Shown piece by piece: positions 8,577 through 19,607 of a DNA stretch of 64,000 nt. The stretch covers positions 1,804,547 to 1,868,546 of the forward strand of contig NZ_AP026972.1 in assembly GCF_027924105.1 (NCBI RefSeq). The letters run 5' to 3'. The number at the start of each line of letters is the position of its first letter. Positions within the stretch are counted from its first letter, which is position 1. Under the pieces are notes generated by a model. It did no database searches. It was given only the letters and a program-made list of their open reading frames with translations, and had not been told where the DNA came from. Both the position numbers and the translations under genes were made by a program. Source of the stretch: Polynucleobacter sp. KF022 (GTDB lineage: Bacteria; Pseudomonadota; Gammaproteobacteria; Burkholderiales; Burkholderiaceae).

Positions 8577-9878
8577 GATCTGCACGATCTTGAAATGAAT
8601 CGTGGCCCAAATTAAGAGCAGCACTGGAGCACCAATAATGGCGGTACCAAAGAAGAATGCTTGGTACCCGAAATTATCAACAAACACGCCTGAGAAACCT
8701 GCCAACCATTTAGGCAGCAGTAACATCATCGAGCTAAACAAAGCATATTGAGTAGCTGAGTAGCGAATATTGGTTAGCGAAGATAAGAAAGCTATAAAGG
8801 CTGCGCTTGCAATGCCTGAGCTAAGGTTGTCTGCAGAAATTACCCAAATCAAGCCATGCAAGTCATGGCCTTGTGTTGCCAACCAGGCAAACAACAGATT
8901 GCTGACCGCAGACAGAACAGCGCCTACAAATAAAATGCGGAGCACACCAAATCGTAATGTAAGTACGCCACCAAGAAATGCACCCACTAAAGTCATAACC
9001 ACACCAAATACTTTACTGACTGCCGCCACCTCATCTTTGGTGTAGCCCATATCTACATAGAACGGATTAGCCATAATGCCCATCACTACATCACTAATGC
9101 GATAAACGGCAATCAAAGACAAAATCAATACTGCATGCCAACGATAGCGGGTGATGAATTCTGCAAAAGGCTCTATAAGCGTTTGATATAGCCATGCTTT
9201 GGCGGTACGCACTTTTGCCAACTCATACTTGACTGGCTCTTTGCTTAGCAAGGTCGTAATCACGCCAACGCCAATAGAGGCGGCCATACAGAGGTAGGCA
9301 AATTGCCATGCACTCGCATCGTATCCACTGCCCGTTTCAGCGCGAGCAGCAAGCCAAAGAACGCCAGCACCAGCCCAAATCAAAGCCAGTCGATATCCGG
9401 TTTGATAGGTTGCAGCTAAAGCTGCCTGATGATCACTATTGGCAGATTCAATCCGAAATGCATCTAAAGCAATGTCTTGAGTAGCAGAACCAAAGGCCAC
9501 CAACAAGGCGCACCAAACAATCGAATTGAGTGCGAGCTTCGGATCTAAAGTTGACATGCCAACCAGACCCAAAATGATGAGCGCTTGTGCAAAGAGCAAC
9601 CAACTGCGGCGGCGGCCAAACAATTTCGTTAGCAAGGGAATTTGCAAACGATCTATGAGAGGTGCCCACATCCACTTAAAGGCATAGATCAAACCAACCC
9701 AGGTTAAGTAGCCAATAGTGCTGCGATCAATGCCGGCTTCACGCAACCAAAAACTAAGGGTTCCCAAAATGAGCAGCAAAGGTAGGCCCGCGGAGAAGCC
9801 CAGGAATAGCATGCGCAAGCAAGGCCACTCGAGATAAACCCGAAAATCTTTTATCCAAGATTGGACTGCAGTTAACAC
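8559..9878 (-). CDS. ampG: AmpG-like muropeptide permease (MFS)
   Basis: Inner-membrane transporter of the major facilitator superfamily, most like AmpG, which imports anhydro-muropeptides for cell-wall recycling. The 439 residues contain about 12 hydrophobic segments. AmpG-like segments include FSAGLPLLLILGTLSFWLRE near the N-terminus, the WAPLIDR loop, and ATQDIALDAFR, the family's conserved TM4 region. It is the last gene of the argB-slmA-metX-metW-ampG run, 15 bases after metW. No ampC or ampR is nearby, so the role is recycling rather than beta-lactamase induction as far as this window shows. Confidence 0.88.
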   Translation of the reverse strand: MLTAVQSWIKDFRVYLEWPCLRMLFLGFSAGLPLLLILGTLSFWLREAGIDRSTIGYLTWVGLIYAFKWMWAPLIDRLQIPLLTKLFGRRRSWLLFAQALIILGLVGMSTLDPKLALNSIVWCALLVAFGSATQDIALDAFRIESANSDHQAALAATYQTGYRLALIWAGAGVLWLAARAETGSGYDASAWQFAYLCMAASIGVGVITTLLSKEPVKYELAKVRTAKAWLYQTLIEPFAEFITRYRWHAVLILSLIAVYRISDVVMGIMANPFYVDMGYTKDEVAAVSKVFGVVMTLVGAFLGGVLTLRFGVLRILFVGAVLSAVSNLLFAWLATQGHDLHGLIWVISADNLSSGIASAAFIAFLSSLTNIRYSATQYALFSSMMLLLPKWLAGFSGVFVDNFGYQAFFFGTAIIGAPVLLLIWATIHFKIVQIKKEGE

Positions 9879-9893
9879 CTTTGTATTTTTATC

Positions 9894-10487
9894 CTAGGCG
9901 CGACGAATGCGGAATAAGGCAAGACTGCCAAAAAGGTTCGGCATCAAAGTAACTTGGCGACCTTCGTGCAAGATGCATTGATCGAGAATCTTTAAGCCAA
10001 GACTAGAGGCTAGCTTCTCAAAATCGGCAACAGTAAGCACGCGCACGTTTGGCGTGTTGTACCACTGATAGGGCAGGCTCTTAGAGACTGGCATACGGCC
10101 TAAGCCCACAGCAAGGCGGTGCGACCAATGGCCAAAGTTAGGAAACGAAATTACCGATTCTTTTCCTACGCGCACAACTTCACGCAAAATCTTTTCAGTT
10201 TGATGAATGGTTTGCAAAGTTTGCGACAGAACAACCGTATCAAAACTATTGTCTTCAAAAAGGGCTAGGCCGCCCTCTAAGTCCTGTTGGATGACATTCA
10301 ACCCTTTTTGCGCGCAAGACAGTACGCGTGAATCATCAATCTCAACGCCATAAGAATGCACAGGCTTTTGTTTCTGCAAGAACTCTAAGAAACTACCGTC
10401 TCCACAACCCAAATCTAATACTTGAGTATTTGGTGCAATCCAATTGGCAATAGCAGCAAAGTCGGCGCGTTTATTGAGATTACTCAT
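9894..10487 (-). CDS. metW: Methionine biosynthesis protein MetW
   Basis: Small methyltransferase-fold protein (197 residues) that partners MetX in methionine synthesis of many proteobacteria and is needed for full MetX activity. The SAM-binding-type motif [15 protein letters not shown] is at about residues 23-37, and the family block [11 protein letters not shown] is near the middle. Its start codon overlaps the end of metX by four bases, so the two are translationally coupled, as is usual for this pair. The gene belongs to the minus-strand operon that starts at argB. Confidence 0.93.
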   Translation of the reverse strand: MSNLNKRADFAAIANWIAPNTQVLDLGCGDGSFLEFLQKQKPVHSYGVEIDDSRVLSCAQKGLNVIQQDLEGGLALFEDNSFDTVVLSQTLQTIHQTEKILREVVRVGKESVISFPNFGHWSHRLAVGLGRMPVSKSLPYQWYNTPNVRVLTVADFEKLASSLGLKILDQCILHEGRQVTLMPNLFGSLALFRIRRA

Positions 10488-11623
10488 GATTGGGTCTCGC
10501 GCATTTGCTTAAAGTAGGCTCGTACCAAATTATGATATCGAGCGTCATCCAATAAGAAGGCATCATGCCCATGGGGCGCATCAATCTCAGCGTAAGTCAC
10601 TTCGCTCTTATTGCTCAGCAAAGACTCCACAATCTCGCGACTACGATTGGGCGGGAAACGCCAGTCCGTTGAAAAACTCACCACCAAAAACTTTGACTGC
10701 ACTTCTGCCAGGGCGCGATTGAGACTGCCATCGTAACGGCGTGCAGGATCAAAATAATCAAGCGCACGGGTAATCAGTAAATAAGTATTAGCATCAAAGT
10801 AGGTTGAAAACTTATCGCCTTGATGGCGGAGATAACTTTCAACTTCAAATTCAACATCAAAACTAAAGCGGTAGTCATTGGATTCGCCATTAGGACGTTG
10901 TAATTCGCGCCCAAATTTTTCTGCCATATCATCATCAGACAAATAGGTGATGTGCCCAACCATGCGAGCTAAACGTAAACCACGTTTAGGTACTACGCCA
11001 TGCTCGTAATAGTTGCCGCCATAAAAATCGGGGTCAGACAAAATGGCATTACGTGCCACTTCATTGAATGCAATATTTTGAGCGCTCAGTTTTGGCGTAG
11101 ATGCAACTACGACACAATGATCTATTCGCTTGGGAAACTGGATAGCCCAAGCCATTGCCTGCATACCACCCAAACTGCCGCCCATCACAGCAGCGAACTT
11201 TCGGATGCCCAACTTATCAGCTAAACGTGCCTGAGTGTTCACCCAATCCTCAACGGTAACTACCGGAAACTCCGCGCCGTAAGGCTTACCTGTAGCGGGA
11301 TTAATACTCATAGGCCCAGTAGAGCCAAAGCAAGAACCTAAATTATTTACACCGATGACGAAGAAGTGATTGGTATCCACTGGCTTGCCTGGGCCAATCA
11401 TGTTGTCCCACCAACCGATATCTGTTGGATCTTCTGGACTTGGTCCGGCTACATGATGTGATGCGTTGAGTGCATGACAAACCAATACGGCATTACTTTT
11501 GTCTGCGTTGAGCTTGCCGTAGGTTTCAATCACTAAATCGTAGCCAGACAACACAGCGCCACTCTGCAAAGGCAAGGGCTCGGCAAAATGAATGGTATTT
11601 CTAGAGAGGTTTAGCTCGCTCAT
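10484..11623 (-). CDS. metX: Homoserine O-acyltransferase (acetyl- or succinyl-transferase)
   Basis: Alpha/beta-hydrolase-fold enzyme that activates homoserine by O-acylation, the first committed step of methionine synthesis. The nucleophile elbow is GGSLGGMQA with the catalytic Ser; the acidic residue is expected in the [10 protein letters not shown] region and the His in [10 protein letters not shown]. The 379 residues are full length. MetX proteins linked to metW in proteobacteria often use succinyl-CoA rather than acetyl-CoA, so substrate choice is left open. Both ends overlap by four bases with neighbours (slmA and metW), showing tight coupling. Confidence 0.94.
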   Translation of the reverse strand: MSELNLSRNTIHFAEPLPLQSGAVLSGYDLVIETYGKLNADKSNAVLVCHALNASHHVAGPSPEDPTDIGWWDNMIGPGKPVDTNHFFVIGVNNLGSCFGSTGPMSINPATGKPYGAEFPVVTVEDWVNTQARLADKLGIRKFAAVMGGSLGGMQAMAWAIQFPKRIDHCVVVASTPKLSAQNIAFNEVARNAILSDPDFYGGNYYEHGVVPKRGLRLARMVGHITYLSDDDMAEKFGRELQRPNGESNDYRFSFDVEFEVESYLRHQGDKFSTYFDANTYLLITRALDYFDPARRYDGSLNRALAEVQSKFLVVSFSTDWRFPPNRSREIVESLLSNKSEVTYAEIDAPHGHDAFLLDDARYHNLVRAYFKQMRETQS

Positions 11624-12270
11624 TCTGAAAGGAGAAGGCGCAAACTAACATCGGATGCTTCGGTGGGCAACTTCTTAAACCCGCTACGGGCAAAGCGATG
11701 CCAACGACCCAAAACAAAACTCATCAACATAGCAGCACGAATACTAACCTCTTCTTGACCCAGTTGGGCCCAATTGCCGCCTTGGGTTTGAGCGATTCGC
11801 AATGCCTGCTTGAGGGATGCTTCGACACGATCCAACACTTGAGTAATACGCTCTTGCAAACGATCATCCTCTTGCAATAAAGCATCACCCAATAAAACAC
11901 GAGTCATGCCGGGATTCTTTTCTGCGAAGAACAAGAGCATTTGCAAAATACCGCGCGCCTGAGCAAGACCAGACTCTTCTTTTTGGTTGATCTGATTAAT
12001 CAAGCCAAAAACAGTTTGCTCAATAAAAGAAATCAGGCCCTCAAACATCTGCGCCTTACTCGCAAAATGGCGATACAAGGCAGCTTCTGAAACTTGAATC
12101 TTCGCTGCTAAAGCGGCAGTGGTAACGCGCTCACCTTTCGGGTTTTGCAGCATTTCTGCGAGCACTTGCAAGATCTGTAGACGGCGTTCGCCTGGCTTAG
12201 GACGCTTGCGTGTCTTAGCGGCGTCAGCGCTGCTGTCGTTTATATCTGCTGGCTCTAAAGATTCACGCAT
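11620..12270 (-). CDS. slmA: Nucleoid occlusion factor SlmA-type TetR regulator
   Basis: TetR-fold DNA-binding protein of 216 residues. The helix-turn-helix lies at about residues 48-75 ([20 protein letters not shown]), with the [14 protein letters not shown] motif found in SlmA, which binds DNA sites across the chromosome and blocks FtsZ-ring assembly over the nucleoid. The basic N-terminal arm ([12 protein letters not shown]) is typical. It sits between argB and metX; argB-slmA proximity recurs in betaproteobacteria. Assignment to SlmA rather than a generic TetR protein rests on this motif and context. Confidence 0.8.
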   Translation of the reverse strand: MRESLEPADINDSSADAAKTRKRPKPGERRLQILQVLAEMLQNPKGERVTTAALAAKIQVSEAALYRHFASKAQMFEGLISFIEQTVFGLINQINQKEESGLAQARGILQMLLFFAEKNPGMTRVLLGDALLQEDDRLQERITQVLDRVEASLKQALRIAQTQGGNWAQLGQEEVSIRAAMLMSFVLGRWHRFARSGFKKLPTEASDVSLRLLLSE

Positions 12271-12280
12271 GCTTATCTAC

Positions 12281-13183
12281 TTATCTGGAGCGGATCATCG
12301 TACCGAATGCTTGCTCGGTCAGAATCTCTAGCAATAAAGAGTGTTCAATACGGCCATCAATAATGTGCACTGAATTAACGCCGCTCTTTGCTGCGTCTAA
12401 TGCAGAAGAAATCTTCGGCAACATACCGCCAGAAATCGTGCCGTCAGCAAACAAGCCATCGATCTCACGTGCAGTAAGGTCAGTTAAAAGAGTGCCGTTT
12501 TTATCCATCACCCCCGGAATATTGGTCATCATGACTAACTTCTCTGCGTGCAAAATTTCAGCCATCTTGCCAGCCACCAAATCTGCATTGATGTTGTAAG
12601 CCTGACCTTCTTCGCTAAATCCAATCGGGGAGATCACCGGAATAAAGGCGTCGTCCTGCAAAGCTTTTACAACTGCTGGATTGATGGCCTCGATTTCGCC
12701 AACAAATCCCAAATCAATAGTTCCGCCAGCAATCTTTTCATCGGCAACCAACATCTTCTTGGCGCGGATAAGTCCACCGTCTTTACCGGTCAAGCCTACC
12801 GCCTGGCCGCCAAAGTGGTTAATCAACATCACAATGTCTTGTTGCACTTCGCCGCCAAGAACCCATTCAACTACTTCCATGGTCTCTTCATCGGTAACGC
12901 GCATACCTTGAATAAAGGTGCCAGTCTTACCAATCTTTTTGAGAGCTTCATCAATTTGCGGTCCGCCGCCATGAACCACCACTGGATTCATGCCAACGAG
13001 TTTCAACAAAATAACGTCGCGTGCAAAACTTTCTTTGAGGCGCTCTTCAACCATAGCGTTTCCGCCGTACTTGATCACGATAGTTTTGCCATGATACGAG
13101 CGGATGTAAGGCAAAGCCTCAGCCAAAATCTCCGCCTTTAATAAAGGAGAGATATCACTAATAGTTGGTAAATGCTTAGTCAT
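12281..13183 (-). CDS. argB: Acetylglutamate kinase
   Basis: Phosphorylates N-acetylglutamate in arginine synthesis (amino-acid kinase family). The N-terminal [10 protein letters not shown] loop, the VVHGGGPQI substrate-binding glycine loop and the later [14 protein letters not shown] nucleotide-site segment are all present. The 300 residues match the family. It heads the run argB-slmA-metX-metW-ampG, with 10 bases to slmA, and lies 13 bases behind dksA on the same strand, so transcription from the dksA promoter may also read into it. Confidence 0.96.
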   Translation of the reverse strand: MTKHLPTISDISPLLKAEILAEALPYIRSYHGKTIVIKYGGNAMVEERLKESFARDVILLKLVGMNPVVVHGGGPQIDEALKKIGKTGTFIQGMRVTDEETMEVVEWVLGGEVQQDIVMLINHFGGQAVGLTGKDGGLIRAKKMLVADEKIAGGTIDLGFVGEIEAINPAVVKALQDDAFIPVISPIGFSEEGQAYNINADLVAGKMAEILHAEKLVMMTNIPGVMDKNGTLLTDLTAREIDGLFADGTISGGMLPKISSALDAAKSGVNSVHIIDGRIEHSLLLEILTEQAFGTMIRSR

Positions 13184-13196
13184 TGCTACTTAAAAT

Positions 13197-13685
13197 TTAT
13201 TCGCCAAATAGTTTTTGACGGAGTTCACGACGCTCTTGAGCCTCAAGAGATAAATTGGCTGTAGGCCTTGCAATTAAACGGTTCAGGCCGATTGGCTCAC
13301 CAGTTTCTTCACACCAACCGTAATCACCAGATTCAATACGCGCCAGTGCTTGCTCTACTTTTTTGAGCAACTTACGCTCACGGTCACGTGTACGTAACTC
13401 CAAGGCATGCTCTTCTTCAATCGTGGCACGATCCGCAGGATCTGGAACCAAAATATTTTCACGCAAATGTTCTGTTGTCTCGGATGCATTCTTCAGAATG
13501 TCATCTTTAAGGGTGAGTAATTTTTGACGGAAAAAATCTAACTGGGCAGCACTCATGTAGTCCTTCTCGGACATCTTGAGCAATTCAGCTTCCGTTAAGG
13601 GCGCGCCTTTTGGAGCTTTTGTGCTCGCAGCTTTACTGCTTGTTTTTGCAGCAGTTGCTGGTTTTGTTGCTGTTTTTACCGTCAT
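13197..13685 (-). CDS. dksA: RNA polymerase-binding transcription factor DksA, cysteine-poor type
   Basis: Binds the secondary channel of RNA polymerase and works with ppGpp in the stringent response. The 162 residues comprise an Ala/Lys-rich N-terminal extension (about 1-35), a coiled-coil tip region and the globular C-terminal part. Of the four zinc ligands of E. coli DksA only the first Cys is kept (YGWCEETGEP); the others are replaced by Thr, Ser and Ala (TANLSLEAQE). This zinc-independent form is known in alpha- and betaproteobacteria. The next gene upstream on the same strand is a COG0523 metal-chaperone GTPase. Confidence 0.93.
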   Translation of the reverse strand: MTVKTATKPATAAKTSSKAASTKAPKGAPLTEAELLKMSEKDYMSAAQLDFFRQKLLTLKDDILKNASETTEHLRENILVPDPADRATIEEEHALELRTRDRERKLLKKVEQALARIESGDYGWCEETGEPIGLNRLIARPTANLSLEAQERRELRQKLFGE

Positions 13686-13805
13686 CTCATTCTTCCTTGG
13701 TTTGAAGCATTATTGCCTCATTCTGCCAAACTTTTACAGCCATCTAATCAATATTTTTCAATATTCATAATATTGACCGTGGCGGCGGATTGTACCCGAA
13801 TCTTC

Positions 13806-14867
13806 CTAGGCCAAACAGCCTTCAAGCCCAGCCAGTAGGGTGTCTTTGGGCAGATCGATGCCAATGAACACCATACGGGTTTGCTTGGGTTCTGAACCCC
13901 AAGGCCCGGCTAAATCGCTGCCCATCATCTGATGAACCCCCTGGAACACCACTTTTCGGGCACTTCCCTTCACATAAAGCACGCCTTTATAGCGCAGCAT
14001 CTTCTCTCCAAAGACCTCCAAGATGCCGCCAAGGAAGTCTTCCAGCTTTTTGTGATCAAAGGGTTTATCACTACGAAAAACAAAGGATTGAATGCGGTCC
14101 GTGTGGCCTGCATGACCATGGTGGTGGTCATGGCTATGGTCATGGCCACAGGTGCTGTGATCATGATCATGACTATGGTCATGGCCACAATGTTCGTGAT
14201 CATGGTCATCTTGCTCCAAGAAGTGCGGATCGATATCCAGCTTGGCGTTCAGATTAAAGCCCTTAAGGTCCAAAACCGCATTCAGTGGCACCACACCCTT
14301 GGAAATGCCAGAAATCGGCGCTCTTGGGTTCATATGCATCAGACGATTGCGCAAAGCATCTACTTCTGCAGGAGTAACTAAATCTGTCTTGGTAATAAAG
14401 ATTTGATCAGCAAAGCCAACCTGGCGCTGGGCTTCTTCATGTTCATTGAGCTGCTGCTGACCGTGCTTAGCATCCACTAGGGTAACCACAGCATCTAAGA
14501 CATAGTGATCGGCAACATCGTCATCCATAAAGAAAGTCTGGGCTACAGGGCCGGGATTAGCAACGCCCGTGGTTTCAATCACAACGCGATCAAAGCTAAT
14601 CTTCTTATCCTTGCGCTGCTCCCAAAGCTCATTTAGCGCTTCAACGAGGTCGCCACGAATGGTGCAGCAAATACAGCCATTACTCATTTGCACAATATTC
14701 TCTTGGTTGTCTTGCACCAAAATATCGTTATCAATATTTTCTTCGCCGAACTCATTCTCAATCACGGCAATTTTTTTGCCATGCTCTTCAGTCAGAATGT
14801 GTTTAAGCAATGTGGTTTTGCCGCTTCCTAAGAAGCCCGTCAAAATGGTTACCGGAATTAATGCCAT
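13806..14867 (-). CDS. COG0523 (CobW/YjiA-type) GTPase, putative zinc chaperone
   Basis: G3E-family GTPase likely to insert or deliver a metal, probably zinc. Walker A is [10 protein letters not shown], followed by the family's CxCC metal motif as GCICC and the EENID acidic segment. Between the two domains is a His/Asp-rich stretch (roughly 14100-14215) with repeated HDH triplets, a metal-binding insert; the CobW C-terminal domain follows. The ATG at 14867 (MALIPVTIL) is preferred to the upstream TTG because it has GGA at a fitting distance and the family's short N-terminus. It lies 120 bases upstream of dksA on the same strand. No Zur box could be identified, so the metal and client are inference. 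Confidence 0.85.
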   Translation of the reverse strand: MALIPVTILTGFLGSGKTTLLKHILTEEHGKKIAVIENEFGEENIDNDILVQDNQENIVQMSNGCICCTIRGDLVEALNELWEQRKDKKISFDRVVIETTGVANPGPVAQTFFMDDDVADHYVLDAVVTLVDAKHGQQQLNEHEEAQRQVGFADQIFITKTDLVTPAEVDALRNRLMHMNPRAPISGISKGVVPLNAVLDLKGFNLNAKLDIDPHFLEQDDHDHEHCGHDHSHDHDHSTCGHDHSHDHHHGHAGHTDRIQSFVFRSDKPFDHKKLEDFLGGILEVFGEKMLRYKGVLYVKGSARKVVFQGVHQMMGSDLAGPWGSEPKQTRMVFIGIDLPKDTLLAGLEGCLA

Positions 14868-14936
14868 GGATGATCCAATCAAAATCTAGAGGCTAAAGTT
14901 TCCCAAAGCGGGAAACCTTCTATCTTACCGAGTTCC

Positions 14937-15938
14937 TCAGTCTTTGCCAGCCTTTGCGCGTGGATGCGCTTTATCGTAGGCCTGGGCAAGGTGCTGAAAG
15001 TCAAGGGAGGTATAAATCTGGGTGCTAGCGATGCTGGCGTGCCCCAACATCTCCTGGACGGCGCGCAAATCTTGTGATGACTGCAACACATGACTTGCAA
15101 AGCTATGTCTCATCATATGGGGGTGCACATGCGTTGGTAAACCAGCGCGCATGGCTAAGGTGCGTAAGCGTGCCTGCACTGTGCGTGGCGATAAACGCTT
15201 ACCTGTGGCAGATAAAAATAGTGCGATGGACTCTTCGGGGTAGCTTACGTCATCGCGCAGCTCTCGCCATGCCATAAGAGATTTCATAGCGGGCACACCA
15301 ACAGGAACGGAGCGTCGTTTACCGCCCTTGCCCAAAACCGTTACCTCCGCAGCATCCCAATCCAACCAACCTGCAGACTCATGTTGGCGATTTTTACTTT
15401 GCATCACATCAATACCCAAAAGCTCTGAAAGACGCAAGCCCGAGGAATAGAGCAGATCAATAATAGCCGCATCCCGAATCGACTCTAAATCCTTTTTCTC
15501 TTCCGCCTCTTTGACTGCTTGATTTACCAAAGCAAGCGCCTGCTCAACAGATAAAGCTTTAGGCAAAGACTTCAAGCGCTTAGGCGCCTTCACATCATCT
15601 ACGGGGTTTGCAACCAACGCGCTTGTTACCTTACCTGCGCGTGTATCACGTCGCGCATCCTTTTCGCTTAGCCAGTCATACCAACCACGCCATGCAGAAA
15701 GTGCTCTCGCAATACTTCTCGAAGATTTACCTTTTGAATGCAAACGACCAGCCCAACGACGCACATGCCCATTGCTTACCTTTAAAAGTTCAATGGCATC
15801 TTCAAGGGCAAAGTTTTGTAAATCACTCAGGTCCATGCCATACGCTTTGAGCGTATGCGGCGAGAGTTGGCGCAAGACATGCAACTCATGCAAATACTCT
15901 TGCATGAGGGGATGAAGGTCAGTCGCCTTTAATTTCAT
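14937..15938 (-). CDS. xerC: Site-specific tyrosine recombinase XerC
   Basis: Works with XerD at dif to resolve chromosome dimers. The catalytic residues are present: Arg in SSGLRLSELLG, His-X-X-Arg in HPHMMRHSFASH, the second His in MLGHASI and the nucleophile Tyr in TQIYTSLD. The N-terminal SAM-like core-binding domain covers about residues 10-110. The 333 residues are slightly long, with an extended linker. The start overlaps the end of the DUF484 gene by 20 bases, the usual xerC-DUF484 arrangement. This is the chromosomal housekeeping recombinase rather than an island integrase. Confidence 0.93.
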   Translation of the reverse strand: MKLKATDLHPLMQEYLHELHVLRQLSPHTLKAYGMDLSDLQNFALEDAIELLKVSNGHVRRWAGRLHSKGKSSRSIARALSAWRGWYDWLSEKDARRDTRAGKVTSALVANPVDDVKAPKRLKSLPKALSVEQALALVNQAVKEAEEKKDLESIRDAAIIDLLYSSGLRLSELLGIDVMQSKNRQHESAGWLDWDAAEVTVLGKGGKRRSVPVGVPAMKSLMAWRELRDDVSYPEESIALFLSATGKRLSPRTVQARLRTLAMRAGLPTHVHPHMMRHSFASHVLQSSQDLRAVQEMLGHASIASTQIYTSLDFQHLAQAYDKAHPRAKAGKD

Positions 15939-16596
15939 AAGCTTGGATGCGATCCAAAGCTGCAGCAGTGAGTTCAGCGATCTGACGTAAATAAAACGCG
16001 CCCATGTCTGCAGTAAAGCGGGATTCGTCTTTACTTGCTAGCAACAATACTGCTGGCGATTGATTGGCGCCAATACTTTTGCCCAGCGGCAAGCCAATAG
16101 CGACCATGCTTTGCCACTCAGGATCGATAGTGGTTTGACTTGCTAAAAGATCTACGCTGGCAGCAGCCAACTCTTTTGCAGAACCACACAAGGGGGTGTC
16201 AACCCAAGGACTAAATGCAGAATTCGGTGACAGCAATTGCGCAGACTCCACTTCAAAGACTTCGGCCAAGCCAGAAGTAATCGCAGACTCTACATCGGCT
16301 TTATTGTTTGCTTTCATTAAACGCAAAAGCCAAGCAACTAAACTTTGCTGCGTTTTATCGTTACGACTACCAAAGTGCAGCATCTCACTTAAGCGACGAT
16401 TGAGTTCTTGATTTTGTGTACGCAACACCGTCATCTGACGCTCTTGCAAAGAGATGGCACGATCTTCATGCGGATGCTTAATACGAATCTCATTAAAGAG
16501 ATCAGCATAGCGCTCAAAAAAGCCTGGGGTTACACGCAACCACTCAGCAACTAACTCTTCTTGCTCGGCTTGTTTTGGATCTATTGCGCTCATCAA
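15919..16596 (-). CDS. DUF484 family protein
   Basis: Cytosolic protein of 225 residues with the DUF484 layout: an N-terminal helical segment with the conserved LRVTPGFFERYADLF, a coiled-coil stretch around residues 45-75, and a C-terminal GAF-like domain. It is regularly found immediately upstream of xerC, as here with a 20-base overlap, but its function is unknown. A possible regulatory role in chromosome processing is only suggested by that linkage. Confidence 0.85.
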   Translation of the reverse strand: MMSAIDPKQAEQEELVAEWLRVTPGFFERYADLFNEIRIKHPHEDRAISLQERQMTVLRTQNQELNRRLSEMLHFGSRNDKTQQSLVAWLLRLMKANNKADVESAITSGLAEVFEVESAQLLSPNSAFSPWVDTPLCGSAKELAAASVDLLASQTTIDPEWQSMVAIGLPLGKSIGANQSPAVLLLASKDESRFTADMGAFYLRQIAELTAAALDRIQAYEIKGD

Positions 16597-16620
16597 TTGC
16601 TTTCTAAAAATGTTCTTTTG

Positions 16621-18093
16621 TTAACCCAGCTTTTTACGCAAGAGTTCATTTACCTGACCAGGATTGGCTTTGCCTTGAGAAGCTTTCATGATCTGGCCTA
16701 CCAAAGCATTAAATGCCTTCTCTTTGCCAGAGCGGAACTCTTCAACCGATTTCTGATTCGCCGCCAAAACTTGATCAATGATGGCCTCAATTGCACCGCT
16801 ATCACTAATTTGCTTCAAACCCTTGGCATCAATCACTTGATCTACAGTGCTAATGGTCTTGCCTGCAAGAGCCTCTTCCCAAAGAATCGAAAAAATGTCT
16901 TTAGCAATTTTGTTGGAGATAGTGCCATCCGCGACGCGAGTCAGTAATGGCGCTAAATGTTCCGCCTTTAATGGCGCATCTGCCGCAGCAATACCAGCAC
17001 GATTTAATGACGATGCAAGTTCGCCAGCAATTAAATTAGCCGCTGCTTTTGCTAATGGCTTACCAACGATTGCCAATAGGTCTTCAAATACTTTTGCAGT
17101 ATCACGATCTTGCGTGAGCAACTGCGCATCGTAGGCGCTTAAACCAAATTCGCTTTGCCACTGATCACGCAACTGCGCAGGGAGTGCAGGCATCTTGCTA
17201 CGCACATCTTCAATCCATGCATCATCAATGACTACAGGCAATAAGTCAGGGTCCGGGAAGTAGCGATAGTCATTCGCATCTTCTTTGCTACGCATGCTAC
17301 GTGTTTCACCGCGATCGGGATCATATAAACGGGTTTCTTGAACGACGGTACCGCCATCTTCAATTAACTCAATTTGACGACGCACCTCGTATTGAATTGC
17401 CTCTTCCAAGAAACGGAAAGAGTTCAGATTCTTAATTTCGCAACGGGTACCAAACTCTGCTTGCCCCATAGGGCGAACAGATACGTTTGCATCGCAACGG
17501 AATGAACCTTCTTGCATATTGCCGTCACAAACACCCAGCCAAACCACCAGGCCATGTAGCGCTTTGGCATAGGCAACCGCCTCTGCGGCACTGCGCATTA
17601 CGGGCTCAGTCACGATTTCCAGCAAAGGTGTTCCTGCACGATTTAAATCGATGCCACTAGAAGGCTCTCCATGGGGACCAGCAAAACCTTCTTCGTGGAC
17701 TGATTTACCTGCGTCTTCTTCCATGTGGGCGCGAGTGAGCTCAACTACCTTCATCTCATCGCCAACCAGGATTTCAACTTTTCCTCCAACCACCACTGGA
17801 ATTTCCATTTGACTAATTTGATAGCCCTTAGGTAAATCAGGATAGAAATAGTTCTTGCGTGCAAAGATGCTTGCCGGTGAAATCTTTGCATTCACTGCTA
17901 GCCCAAAACAAATCGCATGCTCTACTGCTTGGCGATTGAGCACTGGCAATACACCAGGCAGCGCAAGGTCCACCGCACATGCTTGCGTGTTTGGCTCCGC
18001 ACCAAAGCGCGTGCTTGCACCACTAAAAATCTTCGACTGTGTTTGTAATTGTGCGTGGGTCTCTAGACCAATAACGACTTCCCATTGCATCAT
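16621..18093 (-). CDS. gatB: Asp/Glu-tRNA amidotransferase subunit B
   Basis: Subunit of the GatCAB complex, which converts Glu-tRNA(Gln) or Asp-tRNA(Asn) to the amidated form. GatB binds the misacylated tRNA and carries the kinase-like site. Signature segments are [13 protein letters not shown] at the N-terminus and YFPDPDLLP in the middle; the C-terminal YqeY-like tail domain covers about the last 150 residues. The chosen ATG at 18093 overlaps the gatA stop in an ATGA arrangement and has a GAGGTG ribosome site; an earlier in-frame start would lie inside gatA and add ten unconserved residues. The order gatC-gatA-gatB is standard. Confidence 0.96.
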   Translation of the reverse strand: MMQWEVVIGLETHAQLQTQSKIFSGASTRFGAEPNTQACAVDLALPGVLPVLNRQAVEHAICFGLAVNAKISPASIFARKNYFYPDLPKGYQISQMEIPVVVGGKVEILVGDEMKVVELTRAHMEEDAGKSVHEEGFAGPHGEPSSGIDLNRAGTPLLEIVTEPVMRSAAEAVAYAKALHGLVVWLGVCDGNMQEGSFRCDANVSVRPMGQAEFGTRCEIKNLNSFRFLEEAIQYEVRRQIELIEDGGTVVQETRLYDPDRGETRSMRSKEDANDYRYFPDPDLLPVVIDDAWIEDVRSKMPALPAQLRDQWQSEFGLSAYDAQLLTQDRDTAKVFEDLLAIVGKPLAKAAANLIAGELASSLNRAGIAAADAPLKAEHLAPLLTRVADGTISNKIAKDIFSILWEEALAGKTISTVDQVIDAKGLKQISDSGAIEAIIDQVLAANQKSVEEFRSGKEKAFNALVGQIMKASQGKANPGQVNELLRKKLG

Positions 18094-19607
18094 GCCACCT
18101 CGCTTGCTTGACGCAAATGCCAATCACTGGCCTGCTGATATTGATGAGCTACCTGCAAGAGGCGTGCTTCAGAAAAATAATTGCCGATGAGCTGCATGCC
18201 AATAGGTAAATTATTGGCATTAAATCCGCATGGCACACTCATTGCCGGCAGGCCTGCCAAGTTTGTTGATAGCGTATAAATATCTTCTAAATACATTTGC
18301 ACAGGGTCTTTTGACTTTTCACCTAAGCGCCAGGCTACATCAGGGGCTACGGGCCCCAAGATGACATCACATTGATTAAAAGCCGCCTGAAAATCTGCCG
18401 CAATAATGCGACGAATCTTTTGCGCCTGAAGATAGTAAGCATCATAGTAACCATGACAAAGGACATAGGTTCCAATCATGATGCGGCGCTTTACTTCCGA
18501 GCCAAAACCCTCGGTGCGAGACTTAGCATACATATCACCAAGATCACGGTATTCATTTGCGCGATATCCGTAACGAACACCATCAAAGCGACTCAAATTA
18601 CTCGATGCTTCTGCAGGTGCTAAAACGTAATAAACGGGGATAGATAATTTGGTTTTGGGCAAACTTACTTCAATTAATGTGGCGCCTAAGTTTTCTAAAA
18701 GCTTGGAGGCTTCATTAACGGACTTGGCAACATCGCTTGCTAAACCTTCAGCAAAAAATTCTTTTGGTAAACCAACACGCAAACCATCTAGTGGTTTTGC
18801 TGAATTGTTGTTTCCATCTTTCCAGTTTTGGTTGAGGTAACGGCCGTAATCTTCTCCGGAGTCCGCTAAAGAAGTGGAGTCACGTGGATCATGCGAAGAC
18901 ATTGCTGAAAGCAGCAAAGCGCAATCTTCTGCGGTCTTGCCCATCGGGCCCGCTTGATCGAGTGAAGATGCGTAGGCAATCATGCCGTAACGAGAAACAC
19001 GCCCATAGCTGGGCTTAATTCCAGTTAAGCCACAAAATGCAGCTGGCTGGCGAATGGAGCCGCCTGTATCGGTACCAGTAGCAATCGGCGCTAACCCAGC
19101 AGCAACTGCTGCTGCAGAGCCGCCTGAAGAACCGCCGGCAACGTGCGCGGCATTCCATGGATTTAAAACCGGGCCGTAAGCAGAGTTTTCATTAGAAGAG
19201 CCCATAGCGAACTCATCCATATTTGTCTTGCCCAGACAAACCATGCCAGCGCCATGGGGATTGTTTTCATCTGGGATACCCAGATTCGCCACTACCGTGG
19301 CATCGAATGGGCTCTGGTATCCCTCCAGGATTTTGGAGGCTGCAGTCGACTTCCAGCCACGCGTTACAAAGACATCTTTATGCGCAATGGGGATGCCGGT
19401 TAATTTGCCCGCTTTGCCAGATGAAATTAACTGATCTGCTTTATTAGCTTGCTCTAAGCTTAAGTGAGCATTCACATCAAGATAGGCATTCCACTGCTTT
19501 CCAGCTTCAATACGGTTCAAAAAGTACTGAGTGAGCTCGGTGCTAGAAACCTCTTTAGCGGCTAGCGCTTTTGCCATTAAGGCTATAGGAGTGTTGTGCC
19601 AACTCAT
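18090..19607 (-). CDS. gatA: Asp/Glu-tRNA amidotransferase subunit A
   Basis: Amidase-signature subunit of GatCAB that releases ammonia from glutamine for tRNA amidation. The Ser-cisSer-Lys triad is visible: Lys in PIAHKD, cis-Ser in [10 protein letters not shown] and the nucleophile Ser in [11 protein letters not shown]. The 505 residues are full length. It overlaps gatC by four bases upstream and gatB by four bases downstream, so the three subunits are translationally coupled. Confidence 0.96.
   Translation of the reverse strand: MSWHNTPIALMAKALAAKEVSSTELTQYFLNRIEAGKQWNAYLDVNAHLSLEQANKADQLISSGKAGKLTGIPIAHKDVFVTRGWKSTAASKILEGYQSPFDATVVANLGIPDENNPHGAGMVCLGKTNMDEFAMGSSNENSAYGPVLNPWNAAHVAGGSSGGSAAAVAAGLAPIATGTDTGGSIRQPAAFCGLTGIKPSYGRVSRYGMIAYASSLDQAGPMGKTAEDCALLLSAMSSHDPRDSTSLADSGEDYGRYLNQNWKDGNNNSAKPLDGLRVGLPKEFFAEGLASDVAKSVNEASKLLENLGATLIEVSLPKTKLSIPVYYVLAPAEASSNLSRFDGVRYGYRANEYRDLGDMYAKSRTEGFGSEVKRRIMIGTYVLCHGYYDAYYLQAQKIRRIIAADFQAAFNQCDVILGPVAPDVAWRLGEKSKDPVQMYLEDIYTLSTNLAGLPAMSVPCGFNANNLPIGMQLIGNYFSEARLLQVAHQYQQASDWHLRQASEVA

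Noticed and set aside
12548..13141. Plus-strand frame of 197 codons
   Set aside because: Entirely antisense to argB, which has all family motifs; a product of codon bias on the other strand.
13932..14381. Plus-strand frame rich in Met and Val, and a short tandem-like repeat of CATGAC/GTCATG units
   Set aside because: It is the reverse of the His/Asp-rich metal-binding insert of the COG0523 GTPase; the repeat is coding low complexity, not a DNA repeat element or CRISPR.
14898..14914. Hairpin GTTTCCC/GGGAAAC between xerC and the GTPase gene
   Set aside because: A stem exists but neither strand has a T-run; too weak to call a terminator.
14937..15938. XerC considered as the integrase responsible for the tRNA-Phe cassettes
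   Set aside because: It has the housekeeping xerC-DUF484 arrangement and is 26 kb from the tRNA; nothing links it to the repeats.
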